The notes beneath the pieces are model-generated. The model was not told the DNA's origin and ran no database searches. It saw only the letters and a program-made list of their open reading frames with translations. A DNA stretch of 64,000 nucleotides from Owenia fusiformis (Eukaryota; Annelida; Polychaeta; Sabellida; Oweniidae): NCBI GenBank assembly GCA_903813345.2, contig CAIIXF020000008.1, positions 16,664,822-16,728,821 of the forward strand. The letters run 5' to 3'. A program made the translations under genes and the position numbers. Positions 12,055 to 24,069 of the stretch are shown here, piece by piece; position 1 is the stretch's first letter; every line of letters starts with the position of its first letter.

Positions 12055-13729
12055 TCTGAAATTTTGTCACAATAAAATAATCTGCATGTAATGACCTCAG
12101 GACAATTGCAGACCTCAAAAGTGAGATCATTTGTGTCATTCAGGCCATACTTGCTGAGGAATGCATTCGGGTCATTGACAGCAGTTGTGCAAGTTTGACT
12201 AGGCTGAGTGCGATAATGCCCAAACCCAAAGCATGTTGTTCAAAGTGCTGTAAAACTGTGACTATCAGTTTGACGGTCATGAAAATTGGTAGGGTTGTAG
12301 GAAAGTGAATGATGTACAAATGTGTGAAATATCGGGGAGTAATTTCTTAAAATGATAAAGATATGAGGAAAATGCAGGGTTTCCATTTTCTGACCACCCT
12401 TTACATAGCTCAATTTTTAAAAATCTAGAGTACTTCGGACATTGCAGTGACAGGTGAAATCGATACTATGGATGACTAATCCCTTGTCAATCCCACAGAC
12501 TCGCTGTGTGAGCCAATAAAACCAATTTTAAATCATTAAATTAAATCCTGCACATTCTGTCCCATTTTGATAAAATTTTATTGCACAGCTCAAAAATATG
12601 ATCATTCACCTAAATGATGTTTCATAACATATTAATCAAATGATAACAAACACATCAAATGGATTGCCATCCATTAGACTGTCTCCATACATTATCTCCA
12701 TACAATCTGAACCATCCTTCAAAATTGGGCTTCATCAGCTATGGAAAGAATTGAAATGCCCTTGGACCAAGGATGATCTGAGCCTACACGATTCCTCTCT
12801 ATTTGGATGTTATTTTGTGAATTATGATTTATTGCCATGTACATCATTTATGTGAATGGTGAAACATAAATTACATGTTCCTTTATATGTAATTTAAATC
12901 TACCAGTATCAAAGTTTTAATGATATAACGGTCGAGATGGCCTCCCACATGTAAATGTTTATGGCGTGTCCATCCATCAGAATAGAGTATGTATTACCAG
13001 ATATGTTGGTTTTTCACTTACTTTTCAATGTATATGTACCAACAATATCATTACTAAAAACATGGATCTGTCTTGGTCTATGCCATTCTATCATACGAAT
13101 CTCTCTGGGAAGAAAACTTATTTTTGCCCTGCTTTTCTGAGTAGATTAGTTGATTTTCAAATAACACTTTTACAATCCATTATCTCCAAGCTTTAACTGC
13201 AATATTTATATAACTTAAAATATTGCGGTTTATAGTAAAACTTGCGCTGGATTAACACCTCTTGGTACAATGCCTTTCCATATTTCAAAATTCAGTATTA
13301 CAAGTGGACCCCATTTTCACAAATGAATATTTCTTCACAGGTCTTAAATTGGTCTGTGTGTTAGATAAGGTATTTATTCAGTTTATATAACTTAATTGTT
13401 ATTTAATGTATTAAATACCTCAATGTTCCCCTGAAGAGTTCCATCATAAAAGTGTGTGAAGCTGAAGTTATACACATAATGGGGATACCACTGTTATTTT
13501 CACCTCTCACCTCCCATACAGGTATCTCCAAAAGCAGTTTTGTTTGTTGCGTACCTTACTAAGAAATGAGGCACGATCGCACTGAACAAAATGCTGGGAG
13601 ATTGCTCAACTCCAGAACTAAAGAGGAGTAAAAGCCTTCATCTGCTGGCTTGATAGGAGGAGTACAGTGGGAGAATATGCCACACTTAAGACCCCTCAGT
13701 ATACAGCACTGTAAATATGTTAATCATTC
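12055..13729. other. intergenic DNA downstream of the F-box gene
   Basis: No coding exon seen. On the minus strand this is the 3' flank of the F-box gene, so its untranslated end and polyadenylation site should lie near the right edge. A reverse AATAAA occurs close to 13,372 and is a possible but unproven signal. Confidence 0.4.
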
Positions 13730-16700
13730 CTAGGGTGGGAACCATCTCACAATTTTTATCTGAGATTCCGTTGCTATGGCAATGACAGGTCCCTCTCCGT
13801 CATCCAAAATATCCAAGGATTTGATTGGCTCTCCCTTGTTTCTGACAGTGGTGTGTGGTTGAGAGTAAAAGCTGCGTCTAATCAGGTCATGCTCCAAGTT
13901 GAAATGCAGAAGGAAAACTACTCCTGAAAAAATGCAATTTAAACATATAACACAAATACGTGTTATACAGAGTATGTGCAATATAATAAGGGGTATCAAA
14001 CAAGGCAATTTGTAATGTTTAGATATGACACACAAGCCACATGTCTTGTGGGGGTGGTCAAATATGTGTGTTCCCCTAGGGATATGACATAAACCCATGT
14101 TATATACTGATATAAAACAACACATGTCATTTAGGGATATGAATCAAGCATTCCAACATATATCATGCCATGTAACAGTAGTAGAAACCATTGCATACAG
14201 GTAATGTCAGTTTTAGTCACAAGAATAAGTCAATCTGAGCTCAAAAATTGTTTTTGAAAAAACATAAAGGAACTTACCATTTGTGAGCCCAATTGCAAAC
14301 AGGTGTCCAAACATAGATATCTTAGTGGCCCCAGCTTTGAAAAGTTCCATTGTGTTGATGCTTTTTTCCTCATCTTCTACACACATATGTAACAGGCCAT
14401 CTCCTAAAATTGAATTTTTAAATATGATAACATTGATTAGATATTGGATTCGCTCTATGATCATTTCAAAATTCTTTTTCATTTTTTACCTGAAATTACA
14501 ATTTACTTTTTAATTTTCAATTTCATTTTGTTTTTTGATAAATACTGACATAATAGGCATAAAAGTTTTAAGTGTGATTACTGAATCTTAACTCTGGATT
14601 ATTATCAACTAGGAGGTCATAGCCTTGTACCTGTGATACATATCATGAGCTGGCCTCGGAATATGATATCTGACACCCAAGACTTGAAGTTGCGACTGTT
14701 AATAGTCACTGGTTCTATATGTGGAATATGTTTTTCCACATTTGCCTCCATATCATTGTCATTATTGTCTTCTGTCTTTCTTTGTCTTAAAGAGTCGATC
14801 TCCAAATCTGCCCATTTCACAAACTGTCCATCTGCTAATATGATCTACAAAAACAAAACAAAAACAAAAAATTATGCAAAGGACTGAATGTCATCCTTGG
14901 TCATTTTCATTAATTCAGTCATAGAAGAATATGTATTGTCATCTAGCAAATAAAACAACAGAAAAGCAAATTGCTCTATTTTTGGGCAAATTACTACCAA
15001 CTTCTGCAGATTATTCATTATACTTTCAAAAAATCTATCAATTCCATGAGAAATGCAGATATTGATCAAAATTCAAGATTCTGGAAATATGTACCAAGAT
15101 AAAATCTGACTGCACCCTGCAGAAATGGAAAACTGAGAGAAGTGATTCACAGGTCAAGTAGGCTGTCCAATCCATAGTTCTAAATTACCTGATTTCTCCA
15201 TATCTTGCTGCAGACATTGGACGATGAGCTGCTAAATCCATGTAGATATGCTTCAACTGTGACGTTACAAGATTGCACAAATGTGTCCATGGCCAGCAGG
15301 ACATTTCCATTACCAACACTATCATCTGCACATGTAAGCAGGTGGTCCCCAAACAAACTGAAATACATGATGTGTATCCAATGAAGCAGGGATGCACAAA
15401 AATATAGATTTCTACCAATTCAGTAAAACCTGTCTCAGTGAACATCTCTTTGTAGTGAACACCTGTCCCTAGTGGACACCCTTCCTCTACACATACTCTA
15501 CTGACTTCTGTATAAATTACCCTCTTTTAACTGTATATGAATGTCTACCTCAATGATCAATGAAAATCAATGGTCCATCAAAAGGTAAGAAATGTTAATC
15601 TTAAAATACTTTTACTTAAATCTCAATTAACATCAATATAAGTGACCACCCTTGACCCATTTCATTGTTGTTAAAAGCAAATGAATTCAAAAATGAAGAC
15701 ATTAGTGAGCCATATATCACTTGATAACCAGATAACTTACCTTACAGAATGTACAGGTTCAGAGTGGTGCCTCAGCTTATATGTCCATGTGCTATCATGA
15801 AGTTTAACAAATGAAATTGTTGTATCTCTGGATGATGTGCACACAATGTCATAAACATGTTCCACCTTGTTAATAACCATTTCGGAATCAAGCTCCAGTG
15901 GATCTGTTGAAACAAAACAAAATTCAAAAAGCAATCAGTTCCCTATAGTATTTGGTGCCCGCTTCCTACTATGTAGTCCCCTATCAGTGTTTGAAAGAGA
16001 AAGGAAGGGGGTAGGGGCAACTTGCACAATATAATCTTACTTAGAAGAAAAACCTTGCATCGAGTCTCTATTGTATACTCAACATTTCCCTAACTATTTC
16101 CACCTTCAGTGGAGGTGGAGTCACAAAGGTTTGAAGGGCGATTAATTAAAAAAAATGCAAGCACTTACCTATCCTATGTAGGACCATATCAGAGATGGGA
16201 CCATGATGCTGATGTAGACTGGTTGTATCTGGTATGTCTAGTGACTGACCTGATAGAGCATCCCAGGTTCTCACTAAGCCATTCTCATGTCCTGACAGTA
16301 CAACATCCCCTGCAATCCAATACAATAAAATTGTTATTGAAACTTACAATGGCGCTGTCCATATTTTGAGCTATTTCGAGAGATAAAAATATGGGTTAAT
16401 GTCAGTCAAACATTATATCTGAAGTAAAATATGGTATATTCCCCATGCTTTTCAAAAATTTGATTCTGTAATTTTTCCTTTATGAAACCACAGGTTTGTC
16501 ATCAAAACAGACAGTGAGCAGTTATTATCTCTATAGTACTATATTCTAGTATTAATATTACACTGCACTACACTATATATTCTGAGCTTCGCACTTCAAG
16601 TATCTGTGTCAAACCTAACAAAATGATTCAACAAACAGTCCGTTTTTACATATTCTGTACCTCCAATTCTGACACAGTTTGGAGGTCCCACAGCATTATC

Positions 16701-17513
16701 TTTGCAACATATTACTGTTTCTAGTCGCTCCCAGTGTGTAATGTGTACACCACAATACCATGTCCTATACACATCTCGCCAGAACTCCCAGGACAGAACC
16801 TGATCAAATAAATATCAACAAGTATATTAAATAACTGCTGTTATGGGGTTACATAGACAATGCATTTCATAATTTAATAACAAATTTTAGCCTATAGAAC
16901 ATAGACCTTGTGGAGGGGAGGTGAATAAGAGGCCTAGAGCAAGACTATAGGATTAGGTACAATCCTTAGTCCATGAACTGAATAGGATAATTTCAAGAAG
17001 TTTTGGGTCATCATGTGCTTTACGAGGGTTGATCCAAAAGTTCTTCACTGTTTGCTTTAAAAATCTTGATACTTAATAAATTTTGTTCATATTTGGATTG
17101 TTGAGGCCAAATATGAACAATATTCATAAAGTACTGAGATTTTTAGACCAAACGGTCGATGCAAAAGTTTTGGATCAACCCTCATATATAGGATCAAAGG
17201 ATTACTGGCCCTTGGAACAACATGTAAGAAACATGTAAGAAAGTTCTGAATGTTAATTCTTAAGAACAGACACACAAACCTCTGATGTAGTTGCTGAGTG
17301 AATTGATGTCTTATATATTCCTGTGATCTGGATGAGGACATCAAGATTTATTTCTCGCAGACACACAGTCTTCCAGACTCCACGACGCTTTGGAAGAGTC
17401 AACATTATGTTCCTCCAGAGCATGCACACGCTCGCTACTCTAGCAAGTGAAACGCCATCTAGTTGAGTGAACACTTCCTCCAGTAGTTCAACAGCTAGAT
17501 CAAATAGCTGCAT
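13730..17513 (-). CDS. F-box protein with WD-type beta-propeller C-terminus
   Basis: Eight coding exons join in phase: 17513-17280, 16799-16661, 16309-16169, 15903-15741, 15357-15189, 14844-14631, 14403-14278 and 13923-13730, giving 459 aa. A TAA lies in frame just before the Met, downstream of an acceptor near 17,527, so a noncoding 5' exon is likely and the start is firm. Residues about 3-50 are an F-box (LAVELLEEVFTQLDG, VASVCMLWRNI). The rest has propeller-like blades with typical words: VVLSGHENGLVRTWD, DIVCTSSRDTTISF, HLLTCADDSVGNG. Such proteins are SCF ubiquitin-ligase substrate receptors, with the F-box binding SKP1 and the propeller the target. It fits the FBXW type, but no single human member was clearly recognised. 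Exon 6 adds an acidic, Asn/Asp-rich insert. Confidence 0.8.
17021..17186. mobile_element. mariner-like MITE in F-box intron 1
   Basis: About 166 bp, with ends tacgagggttgatccaaaag and cttttggatcaaccctca bounded by TA. The tacgaggg opening is typical of Tc1/mariner-derived MITEs. The inner arms also pair partly (gttcatatttgg / ccaaatatgaac). Confidence 0.75.
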
Positions 17514-17947
17514 GATTTAAAATACTGGAATAAAGAAACATTACAGGTATAGATTGTACCATGGGCTCTATCAGACCATGCTTGTACACAGGGAAAGTAA
17601 GAAGCTTTCTCCTATACAATTCATACGTTCCGAATTATGACAAAAATAATTTTTCGTGAGATTACATGGAGCAAGATGTTTGCATAAGTACCCAAGAAAA
17701 AAGACTAACCATGGGCTTTCAACTACATGATGTGAATGAGATCACATCATCGAAAAAACCTTCAAAACAGTCACCAGAAAATAAGATGGCCGCCAATAAC
17801 TTGATAATATCCTCTCTATCATGAGTGCGAATTAGGAGAAAATCCAATGAGCGGTTTTCTTGAAATGGTGATGACAAAGAAAAACCTTTAAAAGAGGATA
17901 AACAGTTTAAAGACTCACTACATTCCCAGGAATTACTACAGTAGATC

Positions 17948-18006
17948 TATATTTGCACATAGCCATCATTTAGATTGAATCTAAAGATGGCTACGTGCAA
18001 ATATAG
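17948..18006. repeat. perfect-core hairpin inside the foldback element
   Basis: The sequence ctatatttgcacatagccat, ending in tagatt, is followed at once by its reverse complement (gaatctaaagatggctacgt, then gcaaatatag) with about two mismatches and almost no loop. It would make a cruciform with arms of about 29 bp. Confidence 0.7.
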
Positions 18007-18522
18007 TAACCCAGGAAGAAGATGTTAAATACTTAGTATTTATTTCATAATACTACTGTTTTCCCAGGGAAATATAAAGGAATAAAAATCGTATTGAATT
18101 GTATTACATGAAAAAATTGTATTGTCCCCGGGAAAAATCGTATTGGAGCGTATTACATGAAAAAATTGTATTGTCCCCGGAAAAAATCGTATTGGAGAAT
18201 ATTAATCTATTTTCGGTTTCCAAGTTATTTTTCCCCAGTTATCTGCATTTTCCAAATGTAGCATTTTAGAGGGGTGTATTATGGAATAAATAGGTTATTT
18301 CTGGTCTGGATTGAATATGGGTTTAATTCCTCGGAAAATATGGAGACCCTATCTGTTGCAAGACTAACGCCTGGCCTAACCGTCACTGTACTATATTATA
18401 TTGCCACGGTCATGCCAGGCTTTGGAATACACATTGTCACGGTTATAGCAGTCCAAATCGTAAATTTCTACATTACCACTCTCATACCTGAACTTGTCAT
18501 GCCAGGCCTTGCAGAACTATAT

Positions 18523-18923
18523 CAGGGCTGTCAACTTGGGACCACCTAATATGAGTGACTTACAAATGTTGGACACCGAAGTCCAAATCTGAACACTTTT
18601 GTCCAAATTTTGAACACCTTTGGCCAACTTTTAAATACCTTTGGCCAAAGGTACGAAAATTTCCAATGAACATGCGTGACATATACGGGATTCGCGTGAC
18701 AAATCCGAACAAATTGCGTTCGTTTTTTTCCGACGTTCGTATTTTTACCGTATCATAAACATATTTTGAAATTTTTTTTACAGAAACATATTTGCGTGAC
18801 AATTACCAGGTAAAATGCGTATTTGCGTGACATTTTGTGTCACGCAAAAAAAACTGGCGTGACTTCAAATTCTTCAGCAAATGCGTGACAAATACGCAAA
18901 TTGCGGGACAGTTGACAGGCCTG
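18523..18923. mobile_element. CAG...CTG element E1, 6-bp target duplication
   Basis: Left end cagggctgtcaacttgggac; right end gcgggacagttgacaggcct plus g. The exact duplication ctatat sits on both sides (18,517-18,522 and 18,924-18,929), inside one repeat unit of the foldback element, so this insertion came later. The interior repeats two phrases, ttttgaacacctttggcca on the left and gcgtgacaaatacgc on the right. CAG/CTG ends suggest the hAT superfamily, some lineages of which make 5-6 bp duplications. No coding content. Confidence 0.8.
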
Positions 18924-19254
18924 CTATATAACATTGTCACGGTCATGCCAGGCCTTGCAGTACTATATAACATTGTCACGGTCATGCCAGGCCTTGCAGT
19001 ACTATATTACATTGTCACGGTATTGCCAAGCCTTGCAGAACTATATTACATTGTCCCGGTCATGGCAGGCATTGCAATATAATACAGCATTGTCGCGGTT
19101 ATACCAGGCTTTGTATAAAAAACCTCCTACCTCATACCCACCTACCCATGTACGTGGGACATGATACAGTCTTTGAAGGGTTCAATTTTAAAGATCTTAG
19201 TTTATAAAATCTTAATTTATGATGAATTATAGATGCATTTGTAACGACCCTTGA

Positions 19255-19460
19255 TAGCAAGTTGCTACTACATCCCAGCTGGGTTCGATTCCCACTCAGG
19301 GCATCGAATTTAGCACACTTTCTTTCAATTTCTTTATCTGGCTTGTTGGACCTATGCTCCCGGTTGTTACTTATTTATTCCCCTGGGGCGCCCTCGGGTC
19401 ATTACACATTAAAATGCATCCATATGCGTTTATTTATGGATCTGTCATCTGTCTAGTCAT
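19255..19460 (+). repeat. tRNA-derived SINE-like remnant
   Basis: Holds a good tRNA B-box context (gctgggttcgattcccactc followed by agggca). A 150-200 bp tail follows with tcccctggggcgccctcggg and ends tcataaaataaag. A matching A-box is not convincing. It lies in the spacer of the foldback element. A similar B-box phrase (gtgggttttgattcccacc) occurs at 34,395. This fits a decayed SINE better than a working tRNA gene, since no cloverleaf can be drawn. Confidence 0.4.
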
Positions 19461-20826
19461 AAAATAAAGCCGGAATCGTAGAAATGTTAATAATTTGAGC
19501 TATTTTGAGATTTAATAATCTTTAAAACTGAACCCTTCTATGACTGTATCATGTTCCACGTAGGTGGGTAGGTGGGTATGAGGTAGGAGGTTTTTTATAC
19601 AAAGCCGTTATACCAGGCTTTCAAGATAACATTACTACGGTCATGGCAGGATCCTTGCGCTACTTAAAAACACTGAATAACATGGTGACGGTTACGCCAG
19701 GCGTTAGTCTTGCAACAGATAGGGTCTTCATATTTTCCGTGACAATGCTACATATATATAGTTCTGCAAGGCCTGGCATGACCGTGACAATGTAGTATAG
19801 TATTGCAAGTTCAGGTATGAGAGTGGTAATGTAGAAATTTACGATTAGGACTGCTATAACCGTGACAATGTGTATTCCAAAGCCTGGCATGACTGTGGCA
19901 ATATAATATAGTACAGCAAGGCCTGGCATGGCCGTGACAATGTAATATAGTATTGCAAGGCTTGGTATGGCCACCATGGCCTTGAATGTGATATAGTATT
20001 CCAAGTTCGGGTATGAGAGTGGCAATGTAGAAATTTATGATTGCTATAAGTGACCGTGACAATGTGTATTTCAAAACCTGGCATGACCGTGACAATGTAT
20101 TATGGGATTGCAAAGCCTGGTATGACCGTGACAATGTAATATAGTATTGCAAGGCCAGGAATGAGGGTGGTAATTAAATGTAGAAATTTAGGCTTAGTCC
20201 TACTTTGACCGTTATAATGTATTGCAATGACTAGTAAATATATATGACATTAATGCCAGGAATATCCTTAACAATTTTAAGTGATCGTCATTACAATTAA
20301 ACAGTTTAATACTATGATCATGGACAGGCTTCCACAATAACACTTCCAGGGTCATGACAGGCCTTGCAATATAATACAGCATTGTCACGGTTATACCAGC
20401 CTGTCACGGTTATACCAGGCTTACACAATAACACTACCACGGTCATGGCAGGATCCTTGCGCTACTTAAAAACACTGATTAACATGGCGACGGTTGTGGC
20501 AGGCGTAAGTCTTGCAATGGATAGCATGTGAAAATATGATATTGACCTTGGGCTATGACACTCGGTCGCAGCTGCGCTCCCTTGGTCAATATCATATTAC
20601 GCTTGGGTCAATATCATATTGTCCCTCGGAATAAAACCCATATTCAATCCCTCCCAGTAAATAACCTATATGTATCCAACAGACTGATGACAAGTCAGAA
20701 TATTATTGAGACTAGAAATAACAAAGTCAAATTTCTTACCATTTCTTATGCACAGGAACTTTGATCAGGATTGAACATCTTCTTCCTGGGAATGTAGTGA
20801 GTCTGTAAACTGTTTATCCTCTCGTT

Positions 20827-22589
20827 GATACACGTTCCTGTGGATAATACAGCTATAAATGGAAAATTACCGTCGATTTGTAAAATCATGTGTGCAGCCA
20901 TATTTAAAAATAAAAATGAGACACCTATAGGTAAAATAAAAGGGGATTCCCCAGGGTGATGAAAGGGGATTCCCCTAGAGCCTAAATTTCACTAGATCTA
21001 CACCCCCCAACTGGGATGGGCCTAGAAATGTTTTTAAGCCCCAGTTAGTGGGCCAACTTTTTTGGCATTACTGGACAGTGGGGCTTCTTTTAGCTAAATT
21101 ATCACATAAATGGGCCCAATATCACGGACATCTAATACGTTCTTCGAACGGGAATGATATCTTTGAAATCCCAATCTCCTTTCGCCAGAACATTCTCTCT
21201 GACTGTGCCCAATATCACATGGACATAAATATAGTCCATGTCTTCACTTAGATAAAACTGGACATCCTTGTTCAAAGGACTTCATTTATGCTAAATTCAA
21301 ATGGAAGGAAGTGAAATACCCTTGTACCAAGGTTGAAAACTGGAGTGACAACAGAAAAACCATAATGGATCAGATAGCACATCTTGGAAATAAGTCTAAC
21401 AATTAGTATTGACACTCCTCCAATAAGTTTGGTAACTGAAAGTCACCTTTTGGATCACATGACGTTTATGTTTCAAATATCCATCAAATGGGTCATACAT
21501 TTCTTTAACTAATGCAATTAGAAAAAAAATTAATATTCGATCATTGACTATCAAATGAATAATTTTCTGTTTGTCTCACTTATGGAGGGGAGTGTACAGT
21601 TAGATTATAAACAAACTATCATTACTGGACATCTTATCTTTTAAAAATTCTAAAGATAGTAAACACATTTTTAAATGAGAGCAATTTTTTACGTGTGAGT
21701 TCAAAATTTATTTATTTTCAGTTAAAACATGCCACCTCTGTTGATTTCCAGAATAGCCCCTTGGTATGTGTTTATACGATACAATACATGTACTTTGAAC
21801 CAGGAAACAATATGGGCAGGTGGAGGATTTTTTTCAAAAATGTGAGCATAGCCAGATATGAGGCAAGGCATCACCAAAAATACAGAAATATAACTTCAAA
21901 CATTTTTTACTAAAACTGCAGCAATGAGCTGTAAATGCCGTTGCATGTATTTTGCAGTAACAATAAATGATTAAACAAATTCATATATATTTTCCACTTT
22001 ATGTGGTAATTTTTATTCATCCAATATGAAATGACATGGTTGATTAAACATACTGAGAAATAAAGGTTTGAACACGATGGGCAATATTGGAATTTGTAAC
22101 TGTCACATGCAAGCATTGGCCTAGAGGCATTTAATTTTGAATGGACCATTTTCAGCATGTTTATGAATACTGGTACTGAATGCTGAATATAAGAGCAAAC
22201 AAACTAATGGTCCTATATTCAATTCCAATGTCTCTATGAGGCACCTTGGCTTTAATACCAATAGCAAATAGGAAATTATGTTCATATGATTAAATATAAA
22301 CACAGTTTAGAGCTATTTACAAAATGAATATGAATATATCTCTTTAAAACATGTAAAATGCCCAAAATAAATTGATGGAATTTGAATCATCATGAAGATT
22401 TATGGCCAAGTTCTGTAAATTAATACTTATTTATCTAATTGTTAGGTCACAATAATACATTTAGAATAAAAGAAACGGTTTATTTCAAACGGTCTTAGTA
22501 AAATGATTACATTGTGTAAATGCAATTTTATTGGAATGTGGCCTTCACATACCGATCACATGAAAGCTACTAGTCTCAATTATTTCGGT
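20827..22589. other. intergenic DNA with one possible MITE
   Basis: No gene seen. At about 21,405-21,602 the end phrases attgacactcctccaataag and cttatggaggggagtgtaca are inverted, suggesting a MITE of about 200 bp. The rest is AT-rich with no structure I could see. Confidence 0.4.
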
Positions 22590-23010
22590 GTAAGAACAGC
22601 AATGCTAAGGTGTAGCAGATCCCATCTGCCATAAAAATGGCTCCAATTTTGGAAATGGCCTTCTTTTGCCCAAATTGTTATTAGACGGTGCAATATGCTT
22701 CTAAGTATTCACATATGAAACAAAATCGCTCCACTATTTTTCAAGTTATAGCAAATATGTAAAAATGATGTACAAAAATGGTCACCATTTTTTAAAATGG
22801 CTGCCTATTGGCTAGATTATTATTAGATGGTGAAATATTCTTTTAAGTATTCATTCAGTATTTCAACCAAAAATCACAATCACTTTGAGTTATAGTGAAA
22901 AAAATGTAAAAAAAAAAATTCCCACCATTTTTCTAAATGGCTGCCAATTAGCCAAATTATCATTTGACAGAGTAACATTCTTCTTCGTTCGACGGGATAT
23001 TTAACATGTT
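22590..23010 (+). repeat. satellite-like 'GGCCATTTT' element, diverged short copy
   Basis: Begins gtaagaacagcaatgctaag and gtgtagcagatcccat, a diverged version of the opening of the 5,138 copy, and ends cttcgttcgacgggata, the usual tail. Inside are three decayed units with caaaatcgctccactatttt and accattttttaaaatggc. The (GGAC)n tract is missing. A related fragment with atttgagttattacccagac follows at 23,070-23,300. Confidence 0.7.
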
Positions 23011-23317
23011 TCACTGAACAGGACACATGTATTTACCATTAGATTATGTTATAATACATTTTATAGAATGTGTCCTTCAAAATCATCACCAATGATGCAA
23101 AATGACTACGTATCAGAAATGGCTTTTCCAGTAGAGGTCCTATGCCCATTAGGCATCGGCCATTTTGAATTGAGAATCCATATTGGAAATTCTTTCTTGG
23201 GCAGAGGTTCTATGCCCATAAGGCATCTGCCCAAAATATTTGATACACCAAATCTGCAAACTGGTATTTGAGTTATTACCCAGACAGACAAATGGATGGA
23301 TGGATAACCTCTACTAG

Positions 23318-23660
23318 CGAGATCAATAGTGCAAAAATAGTTCATTCATGGAACGAAGCGTGAAACTTTCCACATATCATCAGAATACCATTCCCTTTGA
23401 TTTAAGAGCCAGAGCCATTTTTGTAGTTCATTAGAATACCCGAAAAATTGCAAATACCCCCTCCCATCAAATCCTTGGGGGAGGGGGAGGGAAGAATTAT
23501 TTTTTGGTTGATTTTTTTTTTGAATATGATCTATATTCATTTTTAGTATGTTATTTTCAGTGTTTAAAAACAATTTTCAAGATTGCATCAGTATTTCTCA
23601 TTGATATTCATTGTTAAAGCCTGACCAAGGGCGACGCCCACTTTATCAACATGTTAAATA
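23318..23660. repeat. left member of a 0.34 kb inverted repeat pair
   Basis: Runs from gcgagatcaatagtgcaa through atggaacgaagcgtgaaac, aagagccagagccattttt and gggcgacgcccactt. Its inverted partner is at 27,832-28,190, about 4.2 kb away, with the pseudogene between them. The most conserved block is cacatatcatcagaatacc followed by ctttgatttaagagccagag. It may be the end of an element that carried the gene. Confidence 0.75.
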
Positions 23661-24069
23661 TACAAGTTAATGAGTCTTCTATTATGAATAGGAAAATTAC
23701 CTAATATGGCTGAATAAAACTGACAAGATTACTTATGTTAAGATAATAGATGCTGTAAGTAAGTCAATTTCACTGTTGAAGGCTTGTGAAAGGCCACACC
23801 CCTTTTAGATATAAAGATATAATAATATATAATTCACAATTAATGATACATAATTTTTAATGAGAGCACTTTGACTAATTGATACAAGTTACCTCATTAA
23901 GTATCTTAACTGCAGTTCAAATATCCTATTTTGTGCATTTAAGCACTTCAACACTCTATTATAATTATCACTCACTTAGGTGCCATGTCCATTACAATCC
24001 CTGTCACACAAATACAGGGCAATACATGCATAATATTGGCTTTAAAGCACTTGCATCTTTTTGTTGAGC

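Larger units (their letters stand above)
17890..20826. mobile_element. large foldback element with internal tandem repeats
   Basis: The outer ends are inverted: gaggataaacagttta followed by gactcactacattcccagg at 17,895-17,932 pairs with cctgggaatgtagtgagtc and aaactgtttatcctc at 20,785-20,822. The pairing continues inward: ggattgaatatgggtttaat at 18,308 against the 20,635 region, and aaaacctcctacctcatacc at 19,120 against ggtatgaggtaggaggtttt at 19,577. The arms are built from diverged units of about 35-60 bp around attgtcacggtcatgccagg followed by ccttgca. A central spacer lies at 19,170-19,540. Open frames of 80-121 codons here are repeat artefacts. A separate CAG/CTG element is inserted in the left arm. 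Confidence 0.8.

Noticed and set aside
19262-19320. Possible tRNA gene (good B-box)
   Set aside because: No acceptor stem or anticodon arm can be formed and no clean A-box precedes it; a SINE remnant fits better.
19660-20152. Minus-strand open frames of 76-121 codons with repeated 'VTVMPGLA' words
   Set aside because: Translations of the foldback tandem repeat; the same words appear in several frames and on the other arm in inverse orientation.
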